NCBI GenBank assembly: GCA_964530695.1 | Contig: CAZGYQ010000024.1 | Coordinates: 1 to 36,682, forward strand | Source of the DNA: VFBF01 sp964530695 | Lineage (GTDB): Bacteria; Pseudomonadota; Alphaproteobacteria; Caulobacterales; Aquidulcibacteraceae | DNA length: 36,682 bases | Direction: 5' to 3' | Shown here: positions 14,752 to 22,298 of the stretch, one piece after another | How the letters are laid out: every line of letters starts with the position of its first letter | Position numbering within the stretch: the first letter of the stretch is position 1 | The notes under the pieces: model-generated | What the model saw: the letters and a program-made list of their open reading frames with translations, nothing else | Database searches by the model: none | Told to the model about the DNA's origin: nothing | Translations under genes and position numbers: made by a program

Positions 14752-16461
14752 ATGGCAAGCGTGAACACGAACTACGGCGCCCTCGTCGCCCTCCAGAACC
14801 TCACCTCCACCAACAAGCAGCTGGACGAAGTCCAGAACCGCATCAACACCGGCCTCAAGGTCGGTTCCGCGAAGGACAACGGCGCGGTCTTCGCCATCGC
14901 CGAAGGTCTTCGCCTGCGCTCCAGCGCCCTGGGTTCGGTCCGTGACGGTCTCGACCGCGCGACCACCTCGATCGACACCGCGCTCGGCGCGGCGGAATCG
15001 GTCGGCGGCATCCTCGCCCAGCTGAAGCAGAAGGCCGTCGACGCGCAAACGCTGTCGGCGCCTGAAGATCGCGCCAAGGCGCAAGCCGACTTCGCAGCGC
15101 TCCGCGACTCCATCGACGGCTTCGTGAACGCGGCGACCGTCAACGGCGTCAACCTGATCAACGGCACGAACGCCACCAACGGCCTCAACGTCCTGACGAC
15201 CGACATCGGCGGCAGCGCCGGCGGCGCGGGCGCGGTTGTCCAGGGTCGCGCGTCGACCTCGCTCCCCACGGCGATCGCGACGACCGTCGCGCCGCTGACG
15301 GGCGCTTCCCAGCTGGTCGGCACGCAAGGCGCCGGCGTTCTCGGCGCGCGCAACGGCGATGATGTGACCCTGACGCTTGCCGATCCGACTGGCGGATCGA
15401 ACACGCAACAGTTCAACATCAACATCTCGGCCGGTCAGACGATCAACGACTTCATCAAGGGCGTCAGCGAAGCCAGCGGTGGAAAGATCACGGCCTCGCT
15501 CGATGCGACCAACAACCGGATCGTCTACAGCTCGGCGCAAACCTTCACGGTCGGCTACACGACCGCAGCCGCGGACCTCACCGCCGCCACGACGGGCGCA
15601 GCCCTGAAGGCGGTCGGCGAATTCTTCGGCGCCGGCACCGGCACGCTGGGCTCGGAATCGGACGGCTCCAAGACCATCACCTTCGCCTCAGGCGCTTCCA
15701 GCACCTATCAGGCCGGCGGCGGCTACCAGTCCGTCACGGGTACGGCGCAGGCGTCGGGCACGACGACTTCGTCAAAGCTGACCGACCTCGTCAACACCAA
15801 CGACGGCACTGGCAAGGTGACATTTGTTGTCGGCGCCCTGGCCGCCAGCCAGCGCACGTTCAACGTCTCCGTCAGCGGCCTCAGCACGCTGGGCGATTTC
15901 GTCAACGCGATCAGCCAGCAGACGAATGGCCAGGTGACGGCGGCGTATGACTCCGTCACGCGCAATATCGTCTACAAGGCGGCTGAATCGTTCACGGTGA
16001 CCGCCAACACGGCGGCCGGCGTGAAGTTCGGACCTGCGTCGGCCACGGCCGGCACGCTGGCTCCGACGGTCGGTTCTTCCGGCGGCGGTTCGGGCTCCGG
16101 CGCGACGGCGAAGGTCACGGGCTTCGACTTCCGCGTCAGCGGCGGCGCCCTGTCGACGCTCTCGGCCCTCGACCTTACGGTTGACCCGACGGCGGCCTCG
16201 GCCACGATCCAGACGGCTCTCGACTCGCTGATCACCGCGCAAGCGAAGCTCGGCGGCCAGTCCAAGGCTCTCGACTCGCAGAAGGACTTCCTCGTGAAGC
16301 TCGGCGACAACATCGACAAGGGCGTCGGCCTGCTTGTCGACGCTGACCTCGCGAAGGAAAGCGCCCGCCTGCAGGCCCTGCAGGTGAAGCAACAGCTCGG
16401 CGCCCAGGCGCTGTCGATCGCGAACCAAGGTCCGCAGATCCTGCTGTCGTTCTTCCGCTAA
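14752..16461 (+). CDS. Flagellin (large, with duplicated central domain)
   Basis: 569 residues from ATG 14752 (MASVNTNYGALVALQNL). An upstream in-frame ATG adds 20 basic residues and lacks family support; AGAAGGGA precedes the chosen start. The N-terminal D0/D1 helices (1-140) and C-terminal D1/D0 (480-569, ending QALSIANQGPQILLSFFR) are canonical flagellin. The central 150-450 is an insertion containing two related flagellin-IN-like segments, about 203-274 and 354-423, both with D-F, vTA, IVY and FTV signatures. The linker GSSGGGSGSGA follows. Caulobacter flagellins are near 275 residues, so this filament should have extra surface domains. Confidence 0.95.
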   Translation: MASVNTNYGALVALQNLTSTNKQLDEVQNRINTGLKVGSAKDNGAVFAIAEGLRLRSSALGSVRDGLDRATTSIDTALGAAESVGGILAQLKQKAVDAQTLSAPEDRAKAQADFAALRDSIDGFVNAATVNGVNLINGTNATNGLNVLTTDIGGSAGGAGAVVQGRASTSLPTAIATTVAPLTGASQLVGTQGAGVLGARNGDDVTLTLADPTGGSNTQQFNINISAGQTINDFIKGVSEASGGKITASLDATNNRIVYSSAQTFTVGYTTAAADLTAATTGAALKAVGEFFGAGTGTLGSESDGSKTITFASGASSTYQAGGGYQSVTGTAQASGTTTSSKLTDLVNTNDGTGKVTFVVGALAASQRTFNVSVSGLSTLGDFVNAISQQTNGQVTAAYDSVTRNIVYKAAESFTVTANTAAGVKFGPASATAGTLAPTVGSSGGGSGSGATAKVTGFDFRVSGGALSTLSALDLTVDPTAASATIQTALDSLITAQAKLGGQSKALDSQKDFLVKLGDNIDKGVGLLVDADLAKESARLQALQVKQQLGAQALSIANQGPQILLSFFR

Positions 16462-16469
16462 GCGACCAG

Positions 16470-16503
16470 GGCGGCGCGGACGGAATGATCCGTTCGCGCC
16501 GCT
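16470..16503 (+). terminator. Strong hairpin after the flagellin gene
   Basis: A 15-bp stem (16470-16484 with 16489-16503, G-U pairs included, loop ATGA) starts eight bases after the flagellin stop. There is no U-tract, so it may act as a transcript-stabilising 3' end or attenuator rather than a simple terminator. Confidence 0.5.
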
Positions 16504-16539
16504 GTCGCGGCGAAAGATGTGCTGCCGAGGGTCGCGAAC

Positions 16540-16884
16540 ATGACCATCGAAACAACATCTCGTATTTCAGTCTCTCTCCTGTCGACCTGGCCGGTCCGGG
16601 TCGATCAGGAAGATGGGGCACGCTTCCCCGGCGCGCGCGGCGCGGCCGCTGAAGAAGAAGCGGCCAGCACGGAAGAGGCCGCCGCCGCCGTTGTGGCGCA
16701 GGCAAAAAAGCCCCTTATCGCCGGCCACTTGCGCATCGAACTCGATCGTGACGCCGGTCGCTTCGTGCAGACGTTGACCGATCCCCAGACCAACGAGATT
16801 CTCCGACGCTTCCCAAATGAGTCGCAGCTCGCCTTTGCGCGCGCGATAGGCGCATATATGAACGCCCGCCTGGGAAGATCGTGA
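16540..16884 (+). CDS. FlaG-family flagellar protein
   Basis: 114 residues from ATG 16540, with GAGGG eight bases upstream; GTG 16519 in frame is a weaker alternative. The first 60 residues are variable and acidic (AAEEEAASTEEAAAAV). The rest matches the FlaG domain: LRIELDRDAGRFVQTLTDPQTNEILRRFPNESQLAFARAIG, with the characteristic D-x-x-T-x-E-I-x-R-x-x-P pattern. FlaG proteins influence filament length or secretion in other bacteria. It lies between the flagellin and the second flagellin-like gene, supporting a filament role. Confidence 0.75.
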   Translation: MTIETTSRISVSLLSTWPVRVDQEDGARFPGARGAAAEEEAASTEEAAAAVVAQAKKPLIAGHLRIELDRDAGRFVQTLTDPQTNEILRRFPNESQLAFARAIGAYMNARLGRS

Positions 16885-16888
16885 GTTG

Positions 16889-16903
16889 TTAATGATTTAT
16901 TAA
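16889..16903 (+). promoter_or_regulatory. Perfect CtrA-type box TTAA-N7-TTAA
   Basis: TTAATGATTTATTAA matches the full CtrA binding consensus from Caulobacter (TTAA-N7-TTAA). It stands 50 bp upstream of GTG 16954, in an AT-rich island of otherwise GC-rich DNA. Further TTAA half-sites at 16900 and 16917 flank it. Confidence 0.65.
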
Positions 16904-16953
16904 CCTGAACGATTTCTTAATGCCCCGGCTTTGCGCGCAGAAGGAGCGTTGCT

Positions 16954-17766
16954 GTGGTCGGGAATGTAACCAGTCTGCCGTTTTTTGTCGCGACTCCGGC
17001 GGCGCGCGCCGCCGAGCAGGGCGCAAGTGCGTCAACGGACCTGAGGGCGCAAAAAGCGCGGTCCGACGCCGTGCGCATCGACGCCAGCGTCGACGCGAGG
17101 CTCGACTATCAGGGGGATGTGCTTGCCTCCCGCGAGGACGTCGCGGCGGCGAAAGGCGCGCTTGATCTCTTCATCGCCGCGGCGCGGCAGGCGCGGAGCG
17201 TGCTTCTGGAAGCGCGCGACCTCGCATTGCGCGCCGCGGAGCCCGAAACGCCGGATGCTGCGCGAGCCGCGCAGGACGTGCCGTTCCGTGCGCTGGTTCA
17301 GGAGCTAACGAAGCTGGTCGAGGGCGCGATCGCCGGTGGCGGCGCGCTGCTCACCGGCGCTTCCGTGCCGGTCGATGCGGACCCTGATGCTGTGCAGGAT
17401 CTCGAAATCAAGGGGCTCGACCTGCGCGTGAAGGCGCAGGCGGGGGATGAGGACGCCATCCGGCTCACGTCGGCGTCGACCATCTCCACGATTGACGGCG
17501 CCCAGGCGGCGGCGCGGGCGGCGGACGAGAGTATCGCGCGCATCGATGCGGGTCTGCGGCGGATCGAATCCGGCACGACGCGTCTGGATGGGCATGACCG
17601 ACTGCTGTCTGCGCTGGACAGCGCCCTGGCGGCGAATGTCCGGACGGACTTCGATGCGGATGCAGCGCGTCTGATCGCGCTTCAGGTGCGCCAGGAACTG
17701 TCGCGCGCCACTTCGCCGATCGCCAGCGCCGCGCCGAGTTCGGTGCTCGCCTTGTTTCGCGAATAG
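16954..17766 (+). CDS. Compact, divergent flagellin-like protein
   Basis: 270 residues from GTG 16954, preceded by AGAAGGAG. The length equals a minimal flagellin. The C-terminal 110 residues follow the flagellin D1/D0 pattern: LDLRVKAQAGDEDAIRLTSA, a helical middle (ALDSALAANVRTDFDADAARLIALQVRQELS), and an end SSVLALFRE that mirrors the ILLSFFR of the main flagellin. The N-terminus is much less conserved than usual, opening VGNVTSLPFFVATPAARAA without the NTN-type start. It may be a minor filament, junction or regulatory flagellin homologue (FlgL-like and FljJ-like are alternatives). A perfect CtrA box lies upstream. Confidence 0.75.
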   Translation: MVGNVTSLPFFVATPAARAAEQGASASTDLRAQKARSDAVRIDASVDARLDYQGDVLASREDVAAAKGALDLFIAAARQARSVLLEARDLALRAAEPETPDAARAAQDVPFRALVQELTKLVEGAIAGGGALLTGASVPVDADPDAVQDLEIKGLDLRVKAQAGDEDAIRLTSASTISTIDGAQAAARAADESIARIDAGLRRIESGTTRLDGHDRLLSALDSALAANVRTDFDADAARLIALQVRQELSRATSPIASAAPSSVLALFRE

Positions 17767-17775
17767 CTCTCGCGT

Positions 17776-19032
17776 TCAGGCCCGAACGTTTTCAGCCCTG
17801 CCTGCCGGTCGAGGCGCCCGCGCGCGCTTGACGGCGTCCGCCTTGGCGTTGCCGGCGGCCGATGGCGGGGCTGCGCCGCCCTCCCATTCACGCCGAACGG
17901 CGCCGGAGAGAGCGGCGAACGTGGCGATGATCACGCCGAGCGTGGCGAGCAGCGTCCAGCCGATGTCGGTGACAAGCCGGTCGGTCCAGCGAATGGCGCC
18001 ATGCGCGGCCTTCAGGATCAGCCGTTGCGGCGTGCGTTTTCCGATCGCAACCGCGCGTTCGCCGCCGGCGTCGGCGAGCAGCCGTATGCGTTGCAGATCG
18101 CGACTGTCGCGCACATGCGAGACGAGTTGGGCGGCGCCCGCCGGCGATGTCGCGCGCGCGGCGGCGCCGATGAGCGCCAGATCATCCGAAAGACGCGCCC
18201 AGGCCTCGGGAACGCGCGCCCGCGTAAATGCGAGCGCGGCGGCGGCGCTTTCATCGACGATGGCGTCGCGGTCCTGGAATATGGAATCGAGTTCGGCGCG
18301 CAATCGGTCGGGCGGCAGCGCCGCCATCACCTCGGCGTCGAGCGCGGCGGAAAATTCCGGCGAAATGCGCGCGCCGTTCCGGGCGACCTTAACGACCGAC
18401 GCGCCAAGCCGCAGATCGTCGGGCGCGGCGTCGGTCGCGCCGAGTGTTGCGCCGCCCAGGGCGAACAGCACGTAGTCGACGGACTCGCCGGTCCGCCAGC
18501 GCTGGGCCGTGTCGGCGATCTCGCGGCCGTCGCCCAGCACATCGAACGACGTGGCGTCGCCCGAGTTGATCACGGAGCGGAAACGCTGTCGCGCATAGCT
18601 CGGTTCGATCAGCGGCAGCGTCGCCGCCAGGTATTCTCGGTCGCCGCCGCCACGCGGAACGGTGCGCTGGATCTTGGCCACGTCGGCGCCGCGCAGGATC
18701 GCCGGCGCCGTGAGCGCGAATCCGCGCGCGGCTGCGATGTCGCCTTCGCCGAGCTCGCGCGCGATGAGGTTGTTCCAGGTGAGCTTTCGGTCTTCGCCCG
18801 CGCGCACGAAGCGCGCCGCCTCCAGGCGCAGCGCGCGCTGGGTGTCGCGGCGGGTCGCGGCGGTTGGCGTGTAGTCGATCAGGTCGCCGGCCGAGACGGT
18901 CTGGAAAAGCGCGGCGGCCATGAAGGGCAGGGTGAACAGCGCGGCGTTGAACACGAGCCCGGTCAACGCCGTCAGCGCGGTGCGGGCGAAGCGCCCGCGC
19001 CGTCGCCCTGATCTGGCCGTTGCACGAGTCAT
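17776..19032 (-). CDS. Unknown two-helix membrane protein in flagellar cluster
   Basis: 418 residues, no family recognised. An N-terminal basic stretch leads to a transmembrane helix (about 18-45, ALTALTGLVFNAALFTLPFM), then about 320 mostly helical residues, presumably periplasmic. A second helix near residue 360 (GWTLLATLGVIIATFAALSG) is followed by a cytoplasmic proline/arginine tail. Motif-like segments include LSDDLALIGAAARATSPAGA and WRTGESVDYVLFALGG. It lies 110 bp downstream of flbY on the same strand and is convergent with the flagellin-like gene. A link with flagellar or polar function is suggested only by position. Confidence 0.7.
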   Translation of the reverse strand: MTRATARSGRRRGRFARTALTALTGLVFNAALFTLPFMAAALFQTVSAGDLIDYTPTAATRRDTQRALRLEAARFVRAGEDRKLTWNNLIARELGEGDIAAARGFALTAPAILRGADVAKIQRTVPRGGGDREYLAATLPLIEPSYARQRFRSVINSGDATSFDVLGDGREIADTAQRWRTGESVDYVLFALGGATLGATDAAPDDLRLGASVVKVARNGARISPEFSAALDAEVMAALPPDRLRAELDSIFQDRDAIVDESAAAALAFTRARVPEAWARLSDDLALIGAAARATSPAGAAQLVSHVRDSRDLQRIRLLADAGGERAVAIGKRTPQRLILKAAHGAIRWTDRLVTDIGWTLLATLGVIIATFAALSGAVRREWEGGAAPPSAAGNAKADAVKRARAPRPAGRAENVRA

Positions 19033-19142
19033 GGTCCGCTGTTCCCTCGCGCCTTCATCACCGAAGCGCCGGTTGGACGCAATGCGGAAGCTGTGCCAGA
19101 CGCCGCCGCCTTCGTGTTAAATCGAATTCAGGCCTCCGCCGC

Positions 19143-19589
19143 TCAGGCGCGCTGGTCGAGCGCAACCGCGCCGACGCCGACCGGTTCGGCGTACGCCCCT
19201 TGCGCGCCATAGCCTTGCGGTCCACGACGGACACGCTGCACTTCCTCCGCCATCGCCCGCACCAGTCCTTCGGTAACCTCCCGCGCGGCGCCGAGCGCGA
19301 GGCCGTAGCCGTCCAGGCGCGACTGCAGCGCGGCGGTCTTGGCCTGCAGTCGCTCGCGCACGGGACGCGGGGCGCCGGAGATGAGGCTCGGGTCGTCCTT
19401 GATGCGCGCCATTTCGAGCCGGTAGGCGTTGGCGAGCCGCTGCAGCTCGACGCTTTCCGGCGCGTCGGGTCGGGCCGGCTTGCCCGCCGCGAGAGCGGCG
19501 GTCTCGCCTTCGACGATAACCATCAGCCGATCGGTGAGAAGCAGGATCTGTTCGGCCCGGTCGGCCGCGTCGTCAGCGATCAGCGCCAT
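19143..19589 (-). CDS. flbY: FlbY-like flagellar protein (FlgN-like helical)
   Basis: 148 residues, almost all helical: ADRAEQILLLTDRLMVIVEGETAALAAG, then a long coiled stretch with RLANAYRLEMARIKDDP and VRERLQAKTAALQSRLDGYGLALGAAREVTEGLVRAM. The pattern resembles FlgN-type chaperones and the Caulobacter FlbY protein encoded beside flgI and cheL, the same order as here. Its start overlaps the rod-binding gene by 17 bp, indicating translational coupling. The tail (GPQGYGAQGAYAEPVG) is probably disordered. The name is inferred from position and fold. Confidence 0.7.
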   Translation of the reverse strand: MALIADDAADRAEQILLLTDRLMVIVEGETAALAAGKPARPDAPESVELQRLANAYRLEMARIKDDPSLISGAPRPVRERLQAKTAALQSRLDGYGLALGAAREVTEGLVRAMAEEVQRVRRGPQGYGAQGAYAEPVGVGAVALDQRA

Positions 19590-19926
19590 TGGTCACGGCC
19601 TCCGGGGTGGTGGTCTGCATGCGGACGAGTTCGGCGAGTACGGACTGCGCGATGCCTATGCCGCCGCGCTCCACGACGCCCTTGGCGTAGCTGTCGACGA
19701 GCATGGGGCGGAACATCTTCTCGCCGGAGCCGCCGCCGCCGAGGCCGTCCGCGTCGAGGGCGTTGAACATCGGGCCGAGAAGCTCCGAGAGCATCATCGC
19801 TTCGAATTCTTCCGCGACCTTCTTCATCGCCTCCGTCGGTTCGGGCGGCGGCGTTGCGGGCCGCGCGGCCGTCTGCGGCGTAGTCAGCTGCAGGGCGAGG
19901 GGGGAGGCGTTGAACGGCGCGCCCAT
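19573..19926 (-). CDS. cheL: Rod-binding protein CheL / FlgJ N-terminal type
   Basis: 117 residues, equivalent to the N-terminal rod-capping domain of FlgJ without the muramidase domain, as in alphaproteobacteria. The core is EPTEAMKKVAEEFEAMMLSELLGPMF, then GGGGSGEKMFRPMLVDSYAKGVVERGGIGIAQSV, matching the rod-binding family. It would scaffold rod assembly in the periplasm. It starts one base after the flgI stop codon and overlaps flbY by 17 bp, so the three genes form a tight operon. Confidence 0.9.
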   Translation of the reverse strand: MGAPFNASPLALQLTTPQTAARPATPPPEPTEAMKKVAEEFEAMMLSELLGPMFNALDADGLGGGGSGEKMFRPMLVDSYAKGVVERGGIGIAQSVLAELVRMQTTTPEAVTNGADR

Positions 19927-19927
19927 C

Positions 19928-21037
19928 TCACATCACCTCGATTTCGGCCTGGATCGCGCCGGCGGACTTCAGCGCCTGCAGGATCGAGATCATGTCGCGC
20001 GGGCTGACGCCAAGCGCGTTGAGGCCGTCGACGAGATCCTTCAGCGGCACGCCGCCACGAACCATGGCGAGGCCGCCCTGGCCCTGTTCGACGCTCACGC
20101 TCGAGTTGGGGACGACCACGGTCTGGCCCTCGCTCAACGGCGCCGGCTGGCTGACTTGCGGTTGCTCCGACACCGAGATCGTGAGCGCCCCCTGGGCGAT
20201 GGCGACGGTGGAAACCCGGACATTCTCGCCCATGACGACGATGCCCGACGTCTCGTCGATGACGATTTTGGCCGGCAGGTCGGGATCGATCGGCAGGTTC
20301 TCGATGCGCGTCAGCAGTTCGACCATGTCGCCCTGAAAGCTGTCGGGGCGGGTCACGGCGACGGAGCCGGGGTTGGCGGGCCGTGCGACCGCGCTGCCGA
20401 CGGCGGCGTTGATCGCATCGGCCATCCGGCGCGCGGTGGTGAAATCCGGATTGCGCAGCGCGAGGCGCAGTTCGCGCTGGCCGGCGAGGTCGAAGTGAAG
20501 CTCGCGTTCGATCAGGCCGCCGGAGGCGATGCGGCCCGCGGTCGGCACGCCTTGCGTCACTGAGGACCCGGATGAGCCCGACGCGGAAAAGCCGCCGATG
20601 GCGATGGCGCCCTGCGCAACCGCATAGACCTGCTGGTCGGCGCCGACGAGCGGGGTGACGAGCAGTTGCCCGCCCGCAAGGCTCTTGGCGTCGCCGAGCG
20701 CGGACACGGTCACGTCGATGCGTGCGCCCTGGTTGGAGAAGGCCGGCAGGTTGGCCGTCACCATCACGGCGGCGACGTTCTTGGTGTTGAGGTTCAGGTC
20801 GCGCGTCGTCACGCCGAGGCGTTCGAGCATGGCCGTCAGCGACTGGCGCGTGAACGGCGCGTTGCGGAGCGAGTCACCCGTACCCTGCAGACCGACCACG
20901 AGGCCGTAACCGATGAGCTGGTTTTCGCGCACGCCTTCGAAGTCGGCAATGTCCTTGATCCGCGACGCCGCCGCGACCTGGCCGGTCATCATGGCGGTGA
21001 CGGCGACGGCGGCGAGCAGGCTCTTCATGAATGTCAT
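19928..21037 (-). CDS. flgI: Flagellar P-ring protein FlgI
   Basis: 369 residues from ATG 21037 (MTFMKSLLAAVAV); the open frame extends much farther upstream, but that is shadow sequence. A Sec signal peptide of about 22 residues ends near GQVAAA. The mature protein starts SRIKDIADFEGVRENQLIGYGLVVGLQGTGD, the FlgI hallmark, and ends in ALGVSPRDMISILQALKSAGAIQAEIEVM. It forms the bushing around the rod in the peptidoglycan layer. It heads the flgI-cheL-flbY operon and is divergent from fliX, the same arrangement as in Caulobacter. Confidence 0.96.
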   Translation of the reverse strand: MTFMKSLLAAVAVTAMMTGQVAAASRIKDIADFEGVRENQLIGYGLVVGLQGTGDSLRNAPFTRQSLTAMLERLGVTTRDLNLNTKNVAAVMVTANLPAFSNQGARIDVTVSALGDAKSLAGGQLLVTPLVGADQQVYAVAQGAIAIGGFSASGSSGSSVTQGVPTAGRIASGGLIERELHFDLAGQRELRLALRNPDFTTARRMADAINAAVGSAVARPANPGSVAVTRPDSFQGDMVELLTRIENLPIDPDLPAKIVIDETSGIVVMGENVRVSTVAIAQGALTISVSEQPQVSQPAPLSEGQTVVVPNSSVSVEQGQGGLAMVRGGVPLKDLVDGLNALGVSPRDMISILQALKSAGAIQAEIEVM

Positions 21038-21105
21038 CGTCGGTGCGTCGCCTGTTCCGTGGTGTCGATGCGCATGCGATCGCGCCCGCGCGTGGGAGAC
21101 ACTGT

Positions 21106-21120
21106 GCCAGAATGGCGCCA
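21106..21120 (-). promoter_or_regulatory. Candidate sigma-54 promoter for flgI
   Basis: On the minus strand, TGGCGCCATTCTGGC has GG-N10-GC spacing and differs from TGGCAC-N5-TTGC at two conserved positions. It would start transcription about 57 bases before ATG 21037. It lies in the 225-bp flgI-fliX divergent region. Confidence 0.35.
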
Positions 21121-21262
21121 CGCAAAGCGCCATGGCGCGCATCGAAGCGTGTGCGGGATAATGCGCGACTGGGCATTTTCTGCCCGGCGACAACTGCCGC
21201 CCGGTGCAAATTGTCGGCGCCATTAACCCTCGCGCAAGCGAAGCGCCATAGCGCTGCGGACA

Positions 21263-21676
21263 ATGAAAGTTGAACCTCCGCGCGGCCCTTCGGCGACATC
21301 GACGACACGGCGTGCGTCTGGCGCGGGCGCGGCCGGATTCTCGCTGCCGTCCAGCGAAGCGCGTGCGACGCAGGCGGCGTCCGCCGCTGCGCCGCTGACC
21401 GCGCTGGACGCCGTGCTGGCCTTGCAGGTCGATGAGGGCGGCAAGCGGCGCCGGCAGATGCGGCGCGGGGCTGTCGCGCTCGATACGCTCGATCGCCTCG
21501 CGGCTTCGCTGCTTGACGGTTCGGATGGCGCGGACGGCGATCTCGCCGCGCTGGCCTCGGCGCTGAAGGACCGCGAGCCCACCGGCGACGCGGGTCTCGA
21601 TTCGGTGCTGCGCGAGATTGACGTGCGCACGGCCGTGGAGCTGGCCAAGCGGGAGAAACGCGCTTCGGGCCGTTGA
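21263..21676 (+). CDS. fliX: Flagellar assembly regulator FliX
   Basis: 137 residues, the FliX length. The N-terminal 45 residues are low-complexity. The conserved part contains LTALDAVLALQVDEGGKRRRQMRRGAVALDTLDRLAASLLDG and ends DSVLREIDVRTAVELAKREKR, recognisable FliX. FliX links assembly of early flagellar structures to activation of the sigma-54 regulator FlbD in Caulobacter. It is divergent from flgI, as expected. A weak CtrA-like half-site (TTAACC, about 21225) precedes the ATG by about 35 bp. Confidence 0.9.
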   Translation: MKVEPPRGPSATSTTRRASGAGAAGFSLPSSEARATQAASAAAPLTALDAVLALQVDEGGKRRRQMRRGAVALDTLDRLAASLLDGSDGADGDLAALASALKDREPTGDAGLDSVLREIDVRTAVELAKREKRASGR

Positions 21677-21779
21677 TTTGGCGAGCTTTTTGCGTAGCGA
21701 CGAACAACTGGCGCGCCGGATTGTCGCGGCGTGGGGGCGGGTGTATACGCCGCCCAGCCGGAAGAGGCGGAGTAGGGCG

Positions 21780-22217
21780 TTGACCTTGCGAGACTTGAAG
21801 AAGATCGAGACGCTTCCGGAAGGGTACCGGCCCTCGGAGTCCGAGCCGTTCATGAACGAGCGGCAGCTGGAATATTTCCGTCGCAAGCTGCTCGTGTGGA
21901 AGGAAGAGATTCTCGAGGAGTCCCGCTCCACCATCGCGGCCCTGAAACAGGACACCGTGGCGTTGCCCGACGACGCCGACCGCGCCACCAGCGAAACCGA
22001 ACGCACTATCGAACTGCGCACCCGCGACCGTCAGCGCAAGCTGATCGCCAAGATCGATGACGCGCTGCGTCGCATCGAAGAGGGCGAGTACGGGTACTGC
22101 GAGGAAACCGGCGAGCCGATCAGCCTCTCGCGCCTGGAAGCCCGCCCGGTGGCCACGCTGTCCATCGAGGCGCAGGAGCGCCACGAGCGCCGCGAGCGCG
22201 TCCACCGCGACGACTGA
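21780..22217 (+). CDS. dksA: RNA polymerase-binding transcription factor DksA
   Basis: 145 residues if started at TTG 21780, chosen because GGAG lies seven bases upstream; the open frame reaches back to 21618, which would overlap fliX. The sequence has the YRPSESEPFMNERQLEYFRRKLLVWKEEIL N-terminus and the coiled-coil acidic tip DDADRA. The globular finger region GYCEETGEPISLSRLEARPVATLSIEAQERHE keeps one cysteine of the four zinc ligands (the others are Thr, Ser and Ala-like), as in the single-cysteine DksA of alphaproteobacteria. It modulates transcription initiation with ppGpp. Confidence 0.92.
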   Translation: MTLRDLKKIETLPEGYRPSESEPFMNERQLEYFRRKLLVWKEEILEESRSTIAALKQDTVALPDDADRATSETERTIELRTRDRQRKLIAKIDDALRRIEEGEYGYCEETGEPISLSRLEARPVATLSIEAQERHERRERVHRDD

Positions 22218-22298
22218 GTCCGCCGGGTCGAACCCGCCCTGAGGGTCTTGCCACCTTCGCGCCCGGCTGGAATGGTCCGGGCTGACGGAGGATTCACG

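Noticed and set aside
16504..16518. Sigma-54 site upstream of the FlaG-like gene
   Set aside because: GG-N10-GC spacing occurs near 16507-16521 but the -24 and -12 flanks are poor; chance hits are expected at this GC content.
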